Assembly: GCA_903839035.1 (NCBI GenBank)
Contig: CAIMAQ010000023.1
Coordinates: 1 to 60,840, forward strand
Direction of reading: 5' to 3'
From: an uncultured Opitutia bacterium
GTDB taxonomy: Bacteria > Verrucomicrobiota > Verrucomicrobiia > Opitutales > Opitutaceae
Length of the DNA stretch: 60,840 nucleotides
Every line of letters begins with the position of its first letter. Within the stretch, counting starts at the first letter, position 1. The position numbers and the translations under genes are program-made. This document shows, piece by piece, positions 15,706-23,922 of this stretch. Below the pieces are notes generated by a model that saw only the letters and a list, made by a program, of their open reading frames with translations, was not told where the DNA came from and did no database searches.

Positions 15706-17199
15706 TTAGGCCGGGGTGGTGACTTTCTCGGTGTAGCCGAAGAGGTGGCGCTTCTTGATGGCGGTGGCGACACGGGCGGGGACCATGGTCTCCCACGACG
15801 GGTCCTGGGCCTTGATGCGGGAGAGGACCTCGCGGGAGAAGATGTCGAGGATGTCGGCGTTGAAGCCCACGATGCACTCGAGGTAGTGGTTTTCGAGCAG
15901 GTGATCGTAGAGGTTGCGCAGGTGCAGGGCGACGCTGAGGTTCTTGGCCGTGATGAGCACGCTGGTGCCGAACTCGGCGGTCGGGTCGAGGGACTTGTGG
16001 GCAGGCGGGGCGCCGTTCGAAAGGTAGCGGTCAAACGCGTCCTGCCGCATCGGGTAGATGTAGAGCTTCACGGACTGGCGGAAGAGCCGGCCGAAGTTCT
16101 CGAGGATACCGCCCTCGAGGTTCTCGTAGTATTTCTCGTTGAAGATCTCGAGGAGGTTGTTGATGCCCATCGTGACACCGATCATCTCGTTGGTGTAGCG
16201 GCGGAAGTACGAAGTGAGGCGGTAGTACTCGGAGTAGTTCGAGATGAGGACGGTGAAGCCGATGTCGGCGAGCAGGTCCACGCGCGAAAGGAAGTCCTTC
16301 GGGTCGAGCTCCCCGGAGGAGAGCAGGTTGTGCATGGTGATTTCCATGAGCACGATGAAGTCCTTGCCCTTGACGAGCGGCTCCTGGACGAACTGGGCGC
16401 AGGCGCAGCGGAGCATGTCGACGTTGACGTGCGTGACGGGGCGGAAGCTGCCGCGCTCGACGAGGATGGCCTTGCGGTGGAGGATCTCGGACGGCTGGAG
16501 GACGCCGCCGTCGGGGCCGAACATCACGGCGTTGGTGAGGCCGCACTGGACGAGGTGGAGGGAGGTGAGGCGGTTGTCCACGTTCGCGAACGCGGGGCCG
16601 GAGAACTGGCACATGTCCACCTCGATCCGGTCGGCGCTGAGGTTGTCGAGGAGCGACGAGATGAGCTGGCGGGGGTCGTCGCGGTAGTAAAACGCGCCGT
16701 AGATGAGACTGACGCCGATGATGCCGAGGGCCTGCTGCTGGAGGATGTTTTCCTTATCCCACATGCGGACATGGATCATGATGTCGCTGGGTGGCTCGTG
16801 GGGGTTGGCCTGGAAGCGGACGCCCATCCAGCCGTGGGCCTCGTTGTTGCCCTTGAAATTCTTGGTGGCGACGGTGTCGGCGAAGGCGAAAAACGCGGTG
16901 CGGTCACCCCGCTGGCTGTCGAGCCGCTCGACGAGGAGGGCGTACTCGTGGTCGAGCATCTTGCCGAGGCGGTCGCTGGAGACGTAACGCTGGGTCTTGC
17001 CGTAGATGGCGTCGCTGAAGGCCATGTCGTAGGCCGACATGCTCTTGGCGATGGTGCCGGACGCGCCGCCGGCCTGGAAGAAATGGCGGGCGACCTCCTG
17101 GCCGGCGCCGATCTCGGCGAACGTGCCGTACTTGGTGCCGTCGAGATTGATCGTGAGCGCCTTGCGGTTGGTCGTCAGCAGGTCCTTGGGTTCGCTCAT
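15706..17199 (-). CDS. Conserved protein of unknown function (often labelled nicotinate-nucleotide adenylyltransferase)
   Basis: A 497-residue soluble protein starting MSEPKDLLTTNRKALTINLD. Strongly patterned blocks include YGTFAEIGAGQEVARHFFQA, MSAYDMAFSDAIYG, DTVATKNFKG and GWMGVRFQANP. I recognise this as a long, well-conserved family seen in Bacteroidota and Verrucomicrobiota that databases often call nicotinate-nucleotide adenylyltransferase or TonB-related; none of the HxGH nucleotidyltransferase motifs is visible, so that label is not supported. Family conservation implies a core role that is not known. It is divergent from sppA across a large palindrome. Confidence 0.75.
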   Translation of the reverse strand: MSEPKDLLTTNRKALTINLDGTKYGTFAEIGAGQEVARHFFQAGGASGTIAKSMSAYDMAFSDAIYGKTQRYVSSDRLGKMLDHEYALLVERLDSQRGDRTAFFAFADTVATKNFKGNNEAHGWMGVRFQANPHEPPSDIMIHVRMWDKENILQQQALGIIGVSLIYGAFYYRDDPRQLISSLLDNLSADRIEVDMCQFSGPAFANVDNRLTSLHLVQCGLTNAVMFGPDGGVLQPSEILHRKAILVERGSFRPVTHVNVDMLRCACAQFVQEPLVKGKDFIVLMEITMHNLLSSGELDPKDFLSRVDLLADIGFTVLISNYSEYYRLTSYFRRYTNEMIGVTMGINNLLEIFNEKYYENLEGGILENFGRLFRQSVKLYIYPMRQDAFDRYLSNGAPPAHKSLDPTAEFGTSVLITAKNLSVALHLRNLYDHLLENHYLECIVGFNADILDIFSREVLSRIKAQDPSWETMVPARVATAIKKRHLFGYTEKVTTPA

Positions 17200-17325
17200 G
17201 GGGAGGGACAATGGAGGGTTCTGCGGATCATCGCAAACCGTACTTGAGCAGTTTTCGTGACAACCGGGTGATAATCGTGGGGGTGGCCGAGGAGGGCGGG
17301 CATGTTCCGGTGCCCGCAGGTCAAG

Positions 17326-17373
17326 GTGGGTTGCCTGCTGGCGGGCAACGTTGCGGGCCAGCGCGCAACCCAC
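17326..17373. repeat. 48-bp near-perfect palindrome between divergent genes
   Basis: Two 24-nt arms meet without a loop: the left begins GTGGGTTGCCTGCTGGC and the right ends GCCAGCGCGCAACCCAC, centred on GCAACGTTGC. Twenty of 24 positions pair. It is preceded by a shorter hairpin, GCGGGCA...TGCCCGC (17297-17318). It sits in the 258-nt gap upstream of both sppA and the conserved 497-residue protein, so it could be a regulatory site or cruciform; similar words recur at 22.9 kb. Confidence 0.75.
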
Positions 17374-17457
17374 GACTTGCCCGTCCAGCCCGACTTAAGA
17401 CCGCTTGACGCGTTTCGACTGGAGGAAGGGGAAAAAGCGCGTAGCTTAGCCCGACAC

Positions 17458-19281
17458 ATGAAGAATTTCTTTACCTCGATGCTGGGGGCGCTGGTTGCGC
17501 TGATCATTTTCACCGGCGGCGGGCTGCTGCTCTTCATCGGCTTCATCGGCGCGATCGCGGCGATGAGCGGCGAAAACAAGCCGGTTGTGATGGAACGCGG
17601 CTCCTACCTGGTCTTTAACCTCGACGCCAACATCACCGACGCGCCACCGCGGGTGGATTTCAGCGCCTTCACGAACGACAACCGGCCGGAGACGCTGCAG
17701 TTGCGCAGCGTGACACGCGCGCTGCGTGCGGCGGCGAAGGACGACCGTATTGTCGGCGTACTGATGACGGGTTCGCTCTCGTCCGGCGGCTACGGCAACG
17801 GCTATGCGGCGCTGAAGGAAGTGCGCAACGCACTCGAGGACTTCAAGGCGGCCGGCAAGCCGGTGAAGGCCTACCTGACCTTTGCGGACAAGAAGGATTA
17901 CTACCTGGCCTCGACGGCCAACGACCTGGTGCTGGACCCGTACGGGATGATCCTGCTGCCGGGCCTCGCGAGCGAGCCGATGTTCTATGCGGGGGCGTTC
18001 GAGAAATTTGGCATCGGCATCCAGGTCACGCGCGTGGGCAAATACAAATCCTACGTCGAGCCCTTCACCCGCAAGAACATGAGCCCGGAGAACCGCGAGG
18101 AAGTCCAGAAGCTGCTCGACGACGTCTGGGGCAGCCTCGTGGCGGACATCGCGCAGAGCCGCGGCCTCACGCCGGCGGCGCTGCAGGCGACGGTGGACGC
18201 CGAGGGGCTGGTCCGCGCCGAGGCCGCGAAGACGGCGAAGCTCGTGGACCGGATTGCCTACCGCGACGAGGTGATTGACGAACTCAAGGCCAAGACCGGC
18301 CGCAAAGGCGCGAAAGAAACTTTCAAGCAGATCAGCCTCGCCGCGTACGCGAAGATCGCGCCGGACAAGATGGACACCACCAAGCACGGGGTGACGCCGA
18401 CGCGCGGCCAGAACATCGCGCTGGTTTACGCCGAGGGTGCGATCGTGGACGGCGAGGGGGACGTCGGGGAGATCGGCGGCACCAAGTTTGCGCGCGAACT
18501 CCGCCAGCTCCGCCAGAACGACAGCATCAAGGCGATCGTCCTCCGTGTGAACAGCCCGGGTGGCAGCGCCACGGCCTCGGAGGCCATCCAGCGCGAACTC
18601 CGCCTGGCCCGGAAGGTGAAGCCCGTGATCGTCTCGATGGGCAGCTATGCCGCGTCGGGCGGCTACTGGATTTCGGCGTACGGCGACCGCATCTTTGCCG
18701 AACCGACGACCATCACCGGTTCCATCGGTGTGTTTGGCATCCAGTTCGACGTGCAAAAGCTCGCGAACAACCTCGGCTTCACCTTCGACAGCGTGAAGAC
18801 GGGCAAATTCGCCGACGCGCTGACGATCTCCCGGCCGAAGACGGACGAGGAACTCGCGGTCTTCCAACGCATGGTGGACTGGATCTACGGCGAGTTTGTC
18901 GGCAAGGTCGCCGATGCGCGTCACCTGAAGCTCGATTTCGTGAAGGAGATTGCGCAGGGCCGCGTCTGGTCCGGCACCGAAGCCAGGAAGCTCGGGCTGG
19001 TGGACGAGATCGGCGGGCTGGATGCCGCGGTGAAGTACGCCGCGGAGAAGGCCGGGCTGGGTTCGAACTACCGGCTCGTGGAATATCCGCGCAAGAAGGA
19101 GTTCGGCGAGGCGATCGCGGAGATAATCGAGCGGTTCAACCCGCAGAATGCCCACGCGCAAAGCACGGGCATCGTCGCCGAGATTACGAAGCGCCTCGAG
19201 GCCGAGCTGGGCGTGCTAAAGACCTTCAACGACCCGCAGGGCGTGTATGCGCGCCTGCCCATGGAACTCGCCATTCACTGA
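17458..19281 (+). CDS. sppA: Signal peptide peptidase SppA, 67-kDa type
   Basis: A 607-residue protein with an N-terminal signal anchor (MKNFFTSMLGALVALIIFTG) and two tandem ClpP-like domains, the long Gram-negative form. Lys197 in GKYKSYVEPF and Ser400 in MGSYAASGGYW correspond to the Lys-Ser dyad of E. coli SppA, split between the two halves. It degrades signal peptides left in the membrane after export. The ATG at 17458 was chosen because it begins the membrane anchor; a 52-residue upstream extension would put palindromic repeat sequence in the protein. sufT follows 10 nt downstream. Confidence 0.94.
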   Translation: MKNFFTSMLGALVALIIFTGGGLLLFIGFIGAIAAMSGENKPVVMERGSYLVFNLDANITDAPPRVDFSAFTNDNRPETLQLRSVTRALRAAAKDDRIVGVLMTGSLSSGGYGNGYAALKEVRNALEDFKAAGKPVKAYLTFADKKDYYLASTANDLVLDPYGMILLPGLASEPMFYAGAFEKFGIGIQVTRVGKYKSYVEPFTRKNMSPENREEVQKLLDDVWGSLVADIAQSRGLTPAALQATVDAEGLVRAEAAKTAKLVDRIAYRDEVIDELKAKTGRKGAKETFKQISLAAYAKIAPDKMDTTKHGVTPTRGQNIALVYAEGAIVDGEGDVGEIGGTKFARELRQLRQNDSIKAIVLRVNSPGGSATASEAIQRELRLARKVKPVIVSMGSYAASGGYWISAYGDRIFAEPTTITGSIGVFGIQFDVQKLANNLGFTFDSVKTGKFADALTISRPKTDEELAVFQRMVDWIYGEFVGKVADARHLKLDFVKEIAQGRVWSGTEARKLGLVDEIGGLDAAVKYAAEKAGLGSNYRLVEYPRKKEFGEAIAEIIERFNPQNAHAQSTGIVAEITKRLEAELGVLKTFNDPQGVYARLPMELAIH

Positions 19282-19291
19282 GCCCACGCGC

Positions 19292-19819
19292 ATGACCCAC
19301 ACATTGGTTCGCGATTGTCCGGCCACGGCGATTCCGGCGGGGAGCGCCGTCACGCTGCCGGCGGGCACGGAAGTTTTCGTCACCCAGACCCTGGGCGGCA
19401 ACATCACGGTCCGGACGGACCACGGCCTGCTGCGCATCGCGGCGGAAAACGCCGGCGCCATCGGCGGTTATTCGCCGAAGGAGGAGGAAGCGGCCGTGGC
19501 GGCCGGTGAGTTCAGCGAACCGGCCGTCTGGGCGGCACTGAAGACCTGCTTTGATCCGGAAATCCCGGTGAACATCGTGGATCTGGGTCTGGTGTATGAC
19601 CTGGCAGTGGAAAAGACGGCCGGCGGCCATACGATCGAGGTGAAGATGACCTTGACGGCGCCAGGCTGTGGCATGGGGCCGACGATTGCGGAGGATGCGC
19701 GGCAGAAAATCGCCGCGCTGCCGACCGTGGAGGCGGCGAAGGTGCACATCGTCTGGGACCCGATTTGGACGCCACAGATGATTTCGCCGGAAGGCCGGAA
19801 GGTGCTGGGGCTGGAGTGA
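19292..19819 (+). CDS. sufT: SufT-type Fe-S assembly protein (MIP18/DUF59 domain)
   Basis: A 175-residue protein. Residues about 1-70 form the SufT-specific N-terminal domain (MTHTLVRDCPATAIPAGSAV, then GGNITVRTDHGLLRIAAENA); residues 75-175 are a DUF59/MIP18 domain with CFDPEIPVNIVDLGLVYDL and LTAPGCGMGPTIAEDAR, where the Cys is the conserved one needed in this family. SufT helps deliver or mature iron-sulfur clusters. No other suf gene is in the window. The gene lies 10 nt behind sppA and ends inside a perfect hairpin that contains its stop codon. Confidence 0.9.
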   Translation: MTHTLVRDCPATAIPAGSAVTLPAGTEVFVTQTLGGNITVRTDHGLLRIAAENAGAIGGYSPKEEEAAVAAGEFSEPAVWAALKTCFDPEIPVNIVDLGLVYDLAVEKTAGGHTIEVKMTLTAPGCGMGPTIAEDARQKIAALPTVEAAKVHIVWDPIWTPQMISPEGRKVLGLE

Positions 19820-19836
19820 GCGCGGGGCGCTCACTC
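19814..19836. repeat. Perfect 10-bp hairpin overlapping the sufT stop codon
   Basis: GAGTGAGCGC, loop GGG, GCGCTCACTC. The sufT stop (TGA, 19817-19819) is inside the left arm. It shares the TGAGCGC/GCGCTCA core with the hairpin at the end of fabV. Confidence 0.85.
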
Positions 19837-20002
19837 GGGGATCGAAGATCGGGGATCGTAGTTCGGCCCAGCCGACTGTCTCCGGGTATCTGCCTTTGAC
19901 GCTGCGATTGGACGAAAAATCGGCTGACTCGAAGATGCGAATTGTCGGTACAATGCAGTGCAGACCTCCAACCCGATCTGCGATCTCCGAACTTCGATCT
20001 CC
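19837..20002. repeat. Inverted word repeat between convergent sufT and larA
   Basis: The left arm (19837-19866, GGGGATCGAAGATCGGGGAT then CGTAGTTCGG) and the right arm (19971-20002, GATCTGCGATCTCCGAACTT then CGATCTCC) are imperfect reverse complements about 30 nt long, enclosing about 100 nt. The word GATCGAAGATC/GATCTTCGATC recurs with variation. Both flanking genes end in stop-codon hairpins immediately outside this repeat. Confidence 0.8.
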
Positions 20003-20023
20003 GCGTAGCCCTTTGGGCTACGC
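20003..20023. repeat. Perfect 9-bp hairpin overlapping the larA stop codon
   Basis: GCGTAGCCC, loop TTT, GGGCTACGC. The larA stop (TAG, read from 20020-20018) lies inside one arm. No T tract follows on the minus strand. Confidence 0.85.
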
Positions 20024-21280
20024 CAGGTACGGGATCGTCAGCGGGCCCTCGGGAAGGATGGCGATGGGGGCGTCACGGCCGATCCGGGCAAGTTCGGCGT
20101 CGAGGGCGGCGCGGATGTCATGAACGGGTGTCAGGTGGGCGCGGTGCACGTCGGCGTCGGAGAGTTCGCTGAAGAGGGCGACCCGGGCCTTGACGAGAAT
20201 CATGGCGAGATGCTGCGCCTGCCACTGGTCCAGCACGGAGAAGCCGGGAGTCAGGATGCGGTCGAGCATTTCCTGGGCGGACTTGGATTCCTCGATGAGC
20301 TTGCGGAAGTTGCCGTGGGCGGGGAAGCCATCGTTGCAGCGGGCGGCGGTGAGGATGAGCCCGCCGGGGGTGACGATGCGGGCGGCGGCGGCCATGCCCT
20401 TGACGGTCTGGTAGAGGCTTTGGTCGAGCGGGAAACCGCTGTTGGTCGTCACCACGATCGGAAAAGGATGCGGGCAGGCGGCCATGGCGGTGGCCTTGAC
20501 GAAGGCGCAGCCGGCGCGGTGGGCCTCGAGGGTTTCGCCGCAAAAGAAGCGCGTGATCTGGCGGCGGGTGTTGAGGGTGACGTTGAGGCAGAAATCCACC
20601 GGGAGGAGTGAACCCCCGGCGCGGACGTGGCGCTGCGTGGGGTTGTCCTCGAGTTCGCCCCAGGTGCTGCGCGGGTCGCCGATGACACTGGCCCCGTGGT
20701 AGTGCATGATGGCGTCGAGCGAAGCGATGCCCGGGAAGACGGCTTTGTAGCCGCCCGAGAAGCCGGCCATAAAGTGCGGCTCGATGAAGCCGAGGAGAAT
20801 GCGGCGGTCGGCGGCAACGTAGTCCTTGGCGAAGCGCACCTCGTAGCCCAAGGCGGAGCGGCCGGCGGAAGCCACGGTGGAGTCGTCGGTGGAACTGTGG
20901 TTCACGACCCGGTAGTTGCGCGCGACGGCGGGGCTGAGCATGGCATCGAGCTCGGCGGGGGTGTTGGGCCGATGCGAACCGGTGCCGACAATGATGGTGA
21001 AGTTTTCGCGCGGGACATGCGCGAGCTCCGCAAAGACCCAGAGCAGCAGGCGATCGCTGGGCAGCGGGCGCGTGCCGTCGGGGATGACGACCGCGACTTT
21101 GTCGCTGGCGGCGATCGAGTCGCGCAACGGCGGGCAGCCGATCGGGGCCCGGGCCGCCGCGGTGAAGGCAGCCTGCTCATCGGGGAGGCCCTCGATAAAT
21201 TTGGGCGCGAGAATGGTCGCGTTAAGGCCGGTGAGATCGAGTTCGAGGCCCGTCGTGCCGTAATCGAGATGCACCTTCAT
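20018..21280 (-). CDS. larA: Nickel-pincer lactate racemase family protein (LarA-like)
   Basis: A 420-residue protein. Conserved LarA elements: VVIPDGTRPLP (about 68-78), IIVGTGSHRPNT with the catalytic His, and GFIEPHFMAGFSGGYKAVFPG, where the His, the GGYK lysine (pincer cofactor anchor) and a following MHYH stand. LarA enzymes epimerise lactate or other 2-hydroxyacids with a nickel-pincer nucleotide made by LarB, LarC and LarE, none of which is in this window. Substrate may be lactate or another hydroxyacid. The start overlaps the dus stop by 4 nt (ATGA), so it is the last gene of a coupled run. Confidence 0.9.
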   Translation of the reverse strand: MKVHLDYGTTGLELDLTGLNATILAPKFIEGLPDEQAAFTAAARAPIGCPPLRDSIAASDKVAVVIPDGTRPLPSDRLLLWVFAELAHVPRENFTIIVGTGSHRPNTPAELDAMLSPAVARNYRVVNHSSTDDSTVASAGRSALGYEVRFAKDYVAADRRILLGFIEPHFMAGFSGGYKAVFPGIASLDAIMHYHGASVIGDPRSTWGELEDNPTQRHVRAGGSLLPVDFCLNVTLNTRRQITRFFCGETLEAHRAGCAFVKATAMAACPHPFPIVVTTNSGFPLDQSLYQTVKGMAAAARIVTPGGLILTAARCNDGFPAHGNFRKLIEESKSAQEMLDRILTPGFSVLDQWQAQHLAMILVKARVALFSELSDADVHRAHLTPVHDIRAALDAELARIGRDAPIAILPEGPLTIPYLA

Positions 21281-22380
21281 GCGGTAATCGTTTCGAGCGA
21301 ACAGCCATCCGTCAGCACCGAAGGCGTCTCACAATTTGGCCTCGCGATGACCCCGGGATAGGGCTCCGGCGCGAATTCGCGGGCCGGTTCGGCCAGCAAA
21401 TGCCGGTCGCACACCTCGAAAAGCGCGGCCTCGGACTCGGTGCGACGCATGTCGTGCAGGAAGGCGCCGGTGGCGTCCACGCTCTGGCCGACGAAATTAA
21501 GGTACTTCTTCATTTTGTTCACGTGCAGTCGGTCGGGCAGGCCGGGAACCGTGGTGGCGCGATACAGCCGCTCGATGTACTCGCGGACATCGGCGAGGGT
21601 CACGCGGGTGACGGGCCGGCCCTCAAACTGTTCGCGGCACTGGCGGAAGATCCACGGGTTGCGGATGGCGTGGCGGCCGATCATCACGCCGGCCGCCTTG
21701 GTTTCGTCGAGGATGGCAGTGGCGCGGGGGGCGGAGAGGACGTTGCCGTTGGCAAGGACGGGGCAGCGAACGCGGGTGACAGCGCGGGCAATGGCGTCGT
21801 AGTGCACCTCGCTGCGGTACATTTCCTTCACCGTGCGGCCGTGGATGGTGAGGAGGTCGACGCGGTGCGCGTTCACGAGCTCGAGGATGCGCTCGAGGTT
21901 GACGGTGTCATCGAAGCCGATGCGCATCTTGACGGTGAAGAGCCCGGGGATGGCGGCGCGGAGGGCGCCGAGGATCTCGTCGATCTTCGCCGGCTCGCGC
22001 AGGAGGCCGCCGCCGACGTTTTTCTTGTACACCTTGGGGGCGGGGCAGCCGAGGTTGAGGTCAATGCCGGCGACCGGGTGCCGCAGCAGCTCGGTGGCGG
22101 TGCGGGTCAGGTGCGTGATATCCTCGCCGATCAGCTGCGCGAAGACGGGTCGGCCGGTGGCGTTCTCGTCGATGGAGCGGAGGATGTGCTTCTCCGGGTG
22201 GGACTGGGCGTGAACGCGGAAGAACTCGGTGAAAAAATAGTCGGGGGCGCCGTAGTGGGAGATGACCGACATGAACGCGAGGTCGGTCACGTCCTGCATC
22301 GGCGCGAGGGCGGTGAGCGGGCGGCCGGGCTGCTGGCCGGCGGGAAGGTGGGTGGCGGGTTCCACCGGATCAGACCTCAT
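21277..22380 (-). CDS. tRNA-dihydrouridine synthase
   Basis: A 367-residue protein of Dus family (FMN-dependent reduction of uridine to dihydrouridine in tRNA D-loops). LTALAPMQDVTDLAF at the N-terminus, GIDLNLGCPAPKVYKKNVGG with the catalytic Cys, LTIHGRTVKEMY with the conserved His, and GVMIGRHAIRNPW for the FMN phosphate are all visible. The C-terminal helical tRNA-binding domain is present. The ATG at 22380 overlaps the preceding nuclease gene by 11 nt; a longer frame upstream is an artefact of that overlap. Which uridine it modifies is not predictable. Confidence 0.93.
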   Translation of the reverse strand: MRSDPVEPATHLPAGQQPGRPLTALAPMQDVTDLAFMSVISHYGAPDYFFTEFFRVHAQSHPEKHILRSIDENATGRPVFAQLIGEDITHLTRTATELLRHPVAGIDLNLGCPAPKVYKKNVGGGLLREPAKIDEILGALRAAIPGLFTVKMRIGFDDTVNLERILELVNAHRVDLLTIHGRTVKEMYRSEVHYDAIARAVTRVRCPVLANGNVLSAPRATAILDETKAAGVMIGRHAIRNPWIFRQCREQFEGRPVTRVTLADVREYIERLYRATTVPGLPDRLHVNKMKKYLNFVGQSVDATGAFLHDMRRTESEAALFEVCDRHLLAEPAREFAPEPYPGVIARPNCETPSVLTDGCSLETITA

Positions 22381-22849
22381 CCTCGGTGGATTCCTCGCCG
22401 GCTTCCTCCGCCTTCTTCCGGCGCATCTGCGCGAGGATCTCCGTATAGTCGTCGGCGTCATCGAAGACGCCGCGAGCCACGAACAGCGGCCGCTTTTGCT
22501 GGAGGGCCAGGACGATCGAGTCACTGGGCCGGGCATCGAGCTCGACGATCTTCTTCCCCAGTTCGTTTTCCATCCGGAGAATGATGCGGGCGAAGAACGT
22601 GCCCTCGCGGGCGTCATTGATGACGATGTGGTCGAGCTTGGTGTCGAGGCCGAGCATGATGCTGCCGATGAGGTCGTGGGTGAGCGGGCGCTCCTTTTTC
22701 ACGCCGTCGAGGGTCATCTGGATGGCGTTGCCCACGGAGTGGTCGACGTAGATCACGAAAGTCTTGGACCCGTCGCCGAGGAACACGGCGCAGCCGTTGG
22801 CGGTGGGCATCACGCCTTTCACGGTCACGGAGACTACTTCCGGTTTCAT
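22370..22849 (-). CDS. Bifunctional nuclease family protein (DUF151/BFN)
   Basis: A 159-residue protein with the BFN domain: VVSVTVKGVMPTANGCAVFL, LTHDLIGSIMLGLDTKLDHI, GTFFARIILRMENE and the key DARPSDSIVLALQ motif. The C-terminus is a charged tail rich in Glu and Lys. Plant BFN1-like and related bacterial proteins of this fold have nuclease activity reported for some members; for most bacterial ones the role is unproven. It heads the coupled set dus-larA, so all three may be co-expressed. Confidence 0.85.
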   Translation of the reverse strand: MKPEVVSVTVKGVMPTANGCAVFLGDGSKTFVIYVDHSVGNAIQMTLDGVKKERPLTHDLIGSIMLGLDTKLDHIVINDAREGTFFARIILRMENELGKKIVELDARPSDSIVLALQQKRPLFVARGVFDDADDYTEILAQMRRKKAEEAGEESTEDEV

Positions 22850-22902
22850 GCCGGGAACATGGGGAGCCGGGCAGTAAAGCGCAAGCGGGTCATGGCCACC
22901 GT

Positions 22903-22953
22903 GGGTGGCGCGTTGGCACGCCACCCCCAGGGTGGGATCAGCAATCCCGCCCT
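22903..22953. repeat. Two adjacent GGGTGG-type hairpins
   Basis: GGGTGGCG...CGCCACCC (22903-22926) and AGGGTGGGAT...ATCCCGCCCT (22929-22953) lie side by side in the 107-nt gap between lpxI and the BFN gene, the second one only 4 nt past the lpxI stop codon. Words resemble those in the 17.3-kb palindrome. They could end the lpxI transcript; no T tract is seen. Confidence 0.65.
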
Positions 22954-22956
22954 GGA

Positions 22957-23802
22957 TCACTCAAACCCCAGTAAATTGATACCCCACGTCTTGGCCTGGG
23001 CGAGGACGGCGGAACGGTCGAGGAGGATGACCCGGCCGGCCTCGAGGGCGGCGGACGCGATGCCGGCCTCGCGCATGGTCTCGAGGGTGCGCGTGCCGAA
23101 GCACGGGACGTCGAAGCGGTAGTCCTGGCGCGCCTTGACGGTTTTGACGAAGAGCGTGTGGTCGGTCTTGAGGGTGCCGGCGCGGCGGAGCATCTCGTCG
23201 GTGCCCTCGAAAGCCTCGACGGCGAGAACGGTGCCCTTGCGGACGACGCAGCCCTGGCCGATGTCGAGGCGGGCGCATTCGCGGGCGATGCGGATGCCGT
23301 GGTCAAGGTAGTCCTGTTCGATGGGAAAACTGCGGCCGGTCATGCTGCCGGGCGTGGCGAGGTGGGCATCGAGGAACGAGCGGGCGTCGAGCAGGGTGAC
23401 GCCGAGGTCGGTGATCTCCTGCGCGATGGCGCCGAAGATGGTCTCGGCGTTGCGGCGCTTGAGGGAGAGCAGGATCTTCGTGGCCTTGAGGTCGGGATGC
23501 AGGCCCTTGAAGAGGCGCTTCGGAGTGATCTGGCCGGCCATGAGGGCGTAACCGGCGTCAAAGTCCTTGAGGGCCTTGAGCATCTTGCCGAGCTGGCCGA
23601 CGAGGAGGGTGCGGCGGTCGGATTCGGGGAATGAGGTGATGAGCTCGGGGCGGGTTTCCTCGTCGAAGGCGACGAGTCGCAGCGGGATGCCGGCCGCGCG
23701 GATGGCCTGGGCGACGAGGACCGGGTAGATGCCCTGGCCGGCGATGAGCGCCACGGGGCGCTTGGGGTCGAAGCCGGAGGGGAGAAACGCGGAGAGGGGC
23801 AC
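22957..23802 (-). CDS. lpxI: UDP-2,3-diacylglucosamine pyrophosphatase LpxI
   Basis: A 281-residue protein (GTG start at 23802), the usual LpxI size. The N-terminal domain reads VALIAGQGIYPVLVAQAIRA; the C-terminal DUF1009 domain has LDARSFLDAHLATPGSMTGR, GQGCVVRKGTVLAVEAFEGT and DVPCFGTRTLETMREAGI. LpxI hydrolyses UDP-2,3-diacylglucosamine to lipid X in lipid A synthesis, replacing LpxH in many bacteria. The in-frame ATG 54 nt upstream would add residues encoded by an inverted repeat and was rejected. It shares its strand with the export operon, but a 135-nt palindromic gap lies between. Confidence 0.92.
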   Translation of the reverse strand: MPLSAFLPSGFDPKRPVALIAGQGIYPVLVAQAIRAAGIPLRLVAFDEETRPELITSFPESDRRTLLVGQLGKMLKALKDFDAGYALMAGQITPKRLFKGLHPDLKATKILLSLKRRNAETIFGAIAQEITDLGVTLLDARSFLDAHLATPGSMTGRSFPIEQDYLDHGIRIARECARLDIGQGCVVRKGTVLAVEAFEGTDEMLRRAGTLKTDHTLFVKTVKARQDYRFDVPCFGTRTLETMREAGIASAALEAGRVILLDRSAVLAQAKTWGINLLGFE

Positions 23803-23809
23803 GGGAAAA

Positions 23810-23921
23810 GTTGAAAGGTGAAAGTTGGGGAAGTTGGAAGACCAAACCTTGGGCAACTATGATCTGGGCAAAGGTTTGGTGCGCTCGGGCGACTTTCAAC
23901 CTTCACCTTTCAACTTTCAAC
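23810..23921. repeat. Nested inverted repeat upstream of lpxI
   Basis: Outer arms GTTGAAAGGTGAAAGTTG (23810-23827) and CAACCTTCACCTTTCAAC (23898-23915) enclose inner arms CCAAACCTT (23842-23850) and AAGGTTTGG (23871-23879). It lies between the BY-kinase stop hairpin and lpxI. Like the A-B-A' elements it is a palindrome within a palindrome, but built from different words. Confidence 0.8.
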
Positions 23922-23922
23922 C

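Noticed and set aside
15706-17199. Nicotinate-nucleotide adenylyltransferase
   Set aside because: No nucleotidyltransferase signature (HxGH, ISSTxxR) is present; the name is a database tradition for this family.
15745-17247. 500-codon open frame opposite the conserved 497-residue protein
   Set aside because: Antisense shadow with Glu/Val/Asp-rich composition and no motifs.
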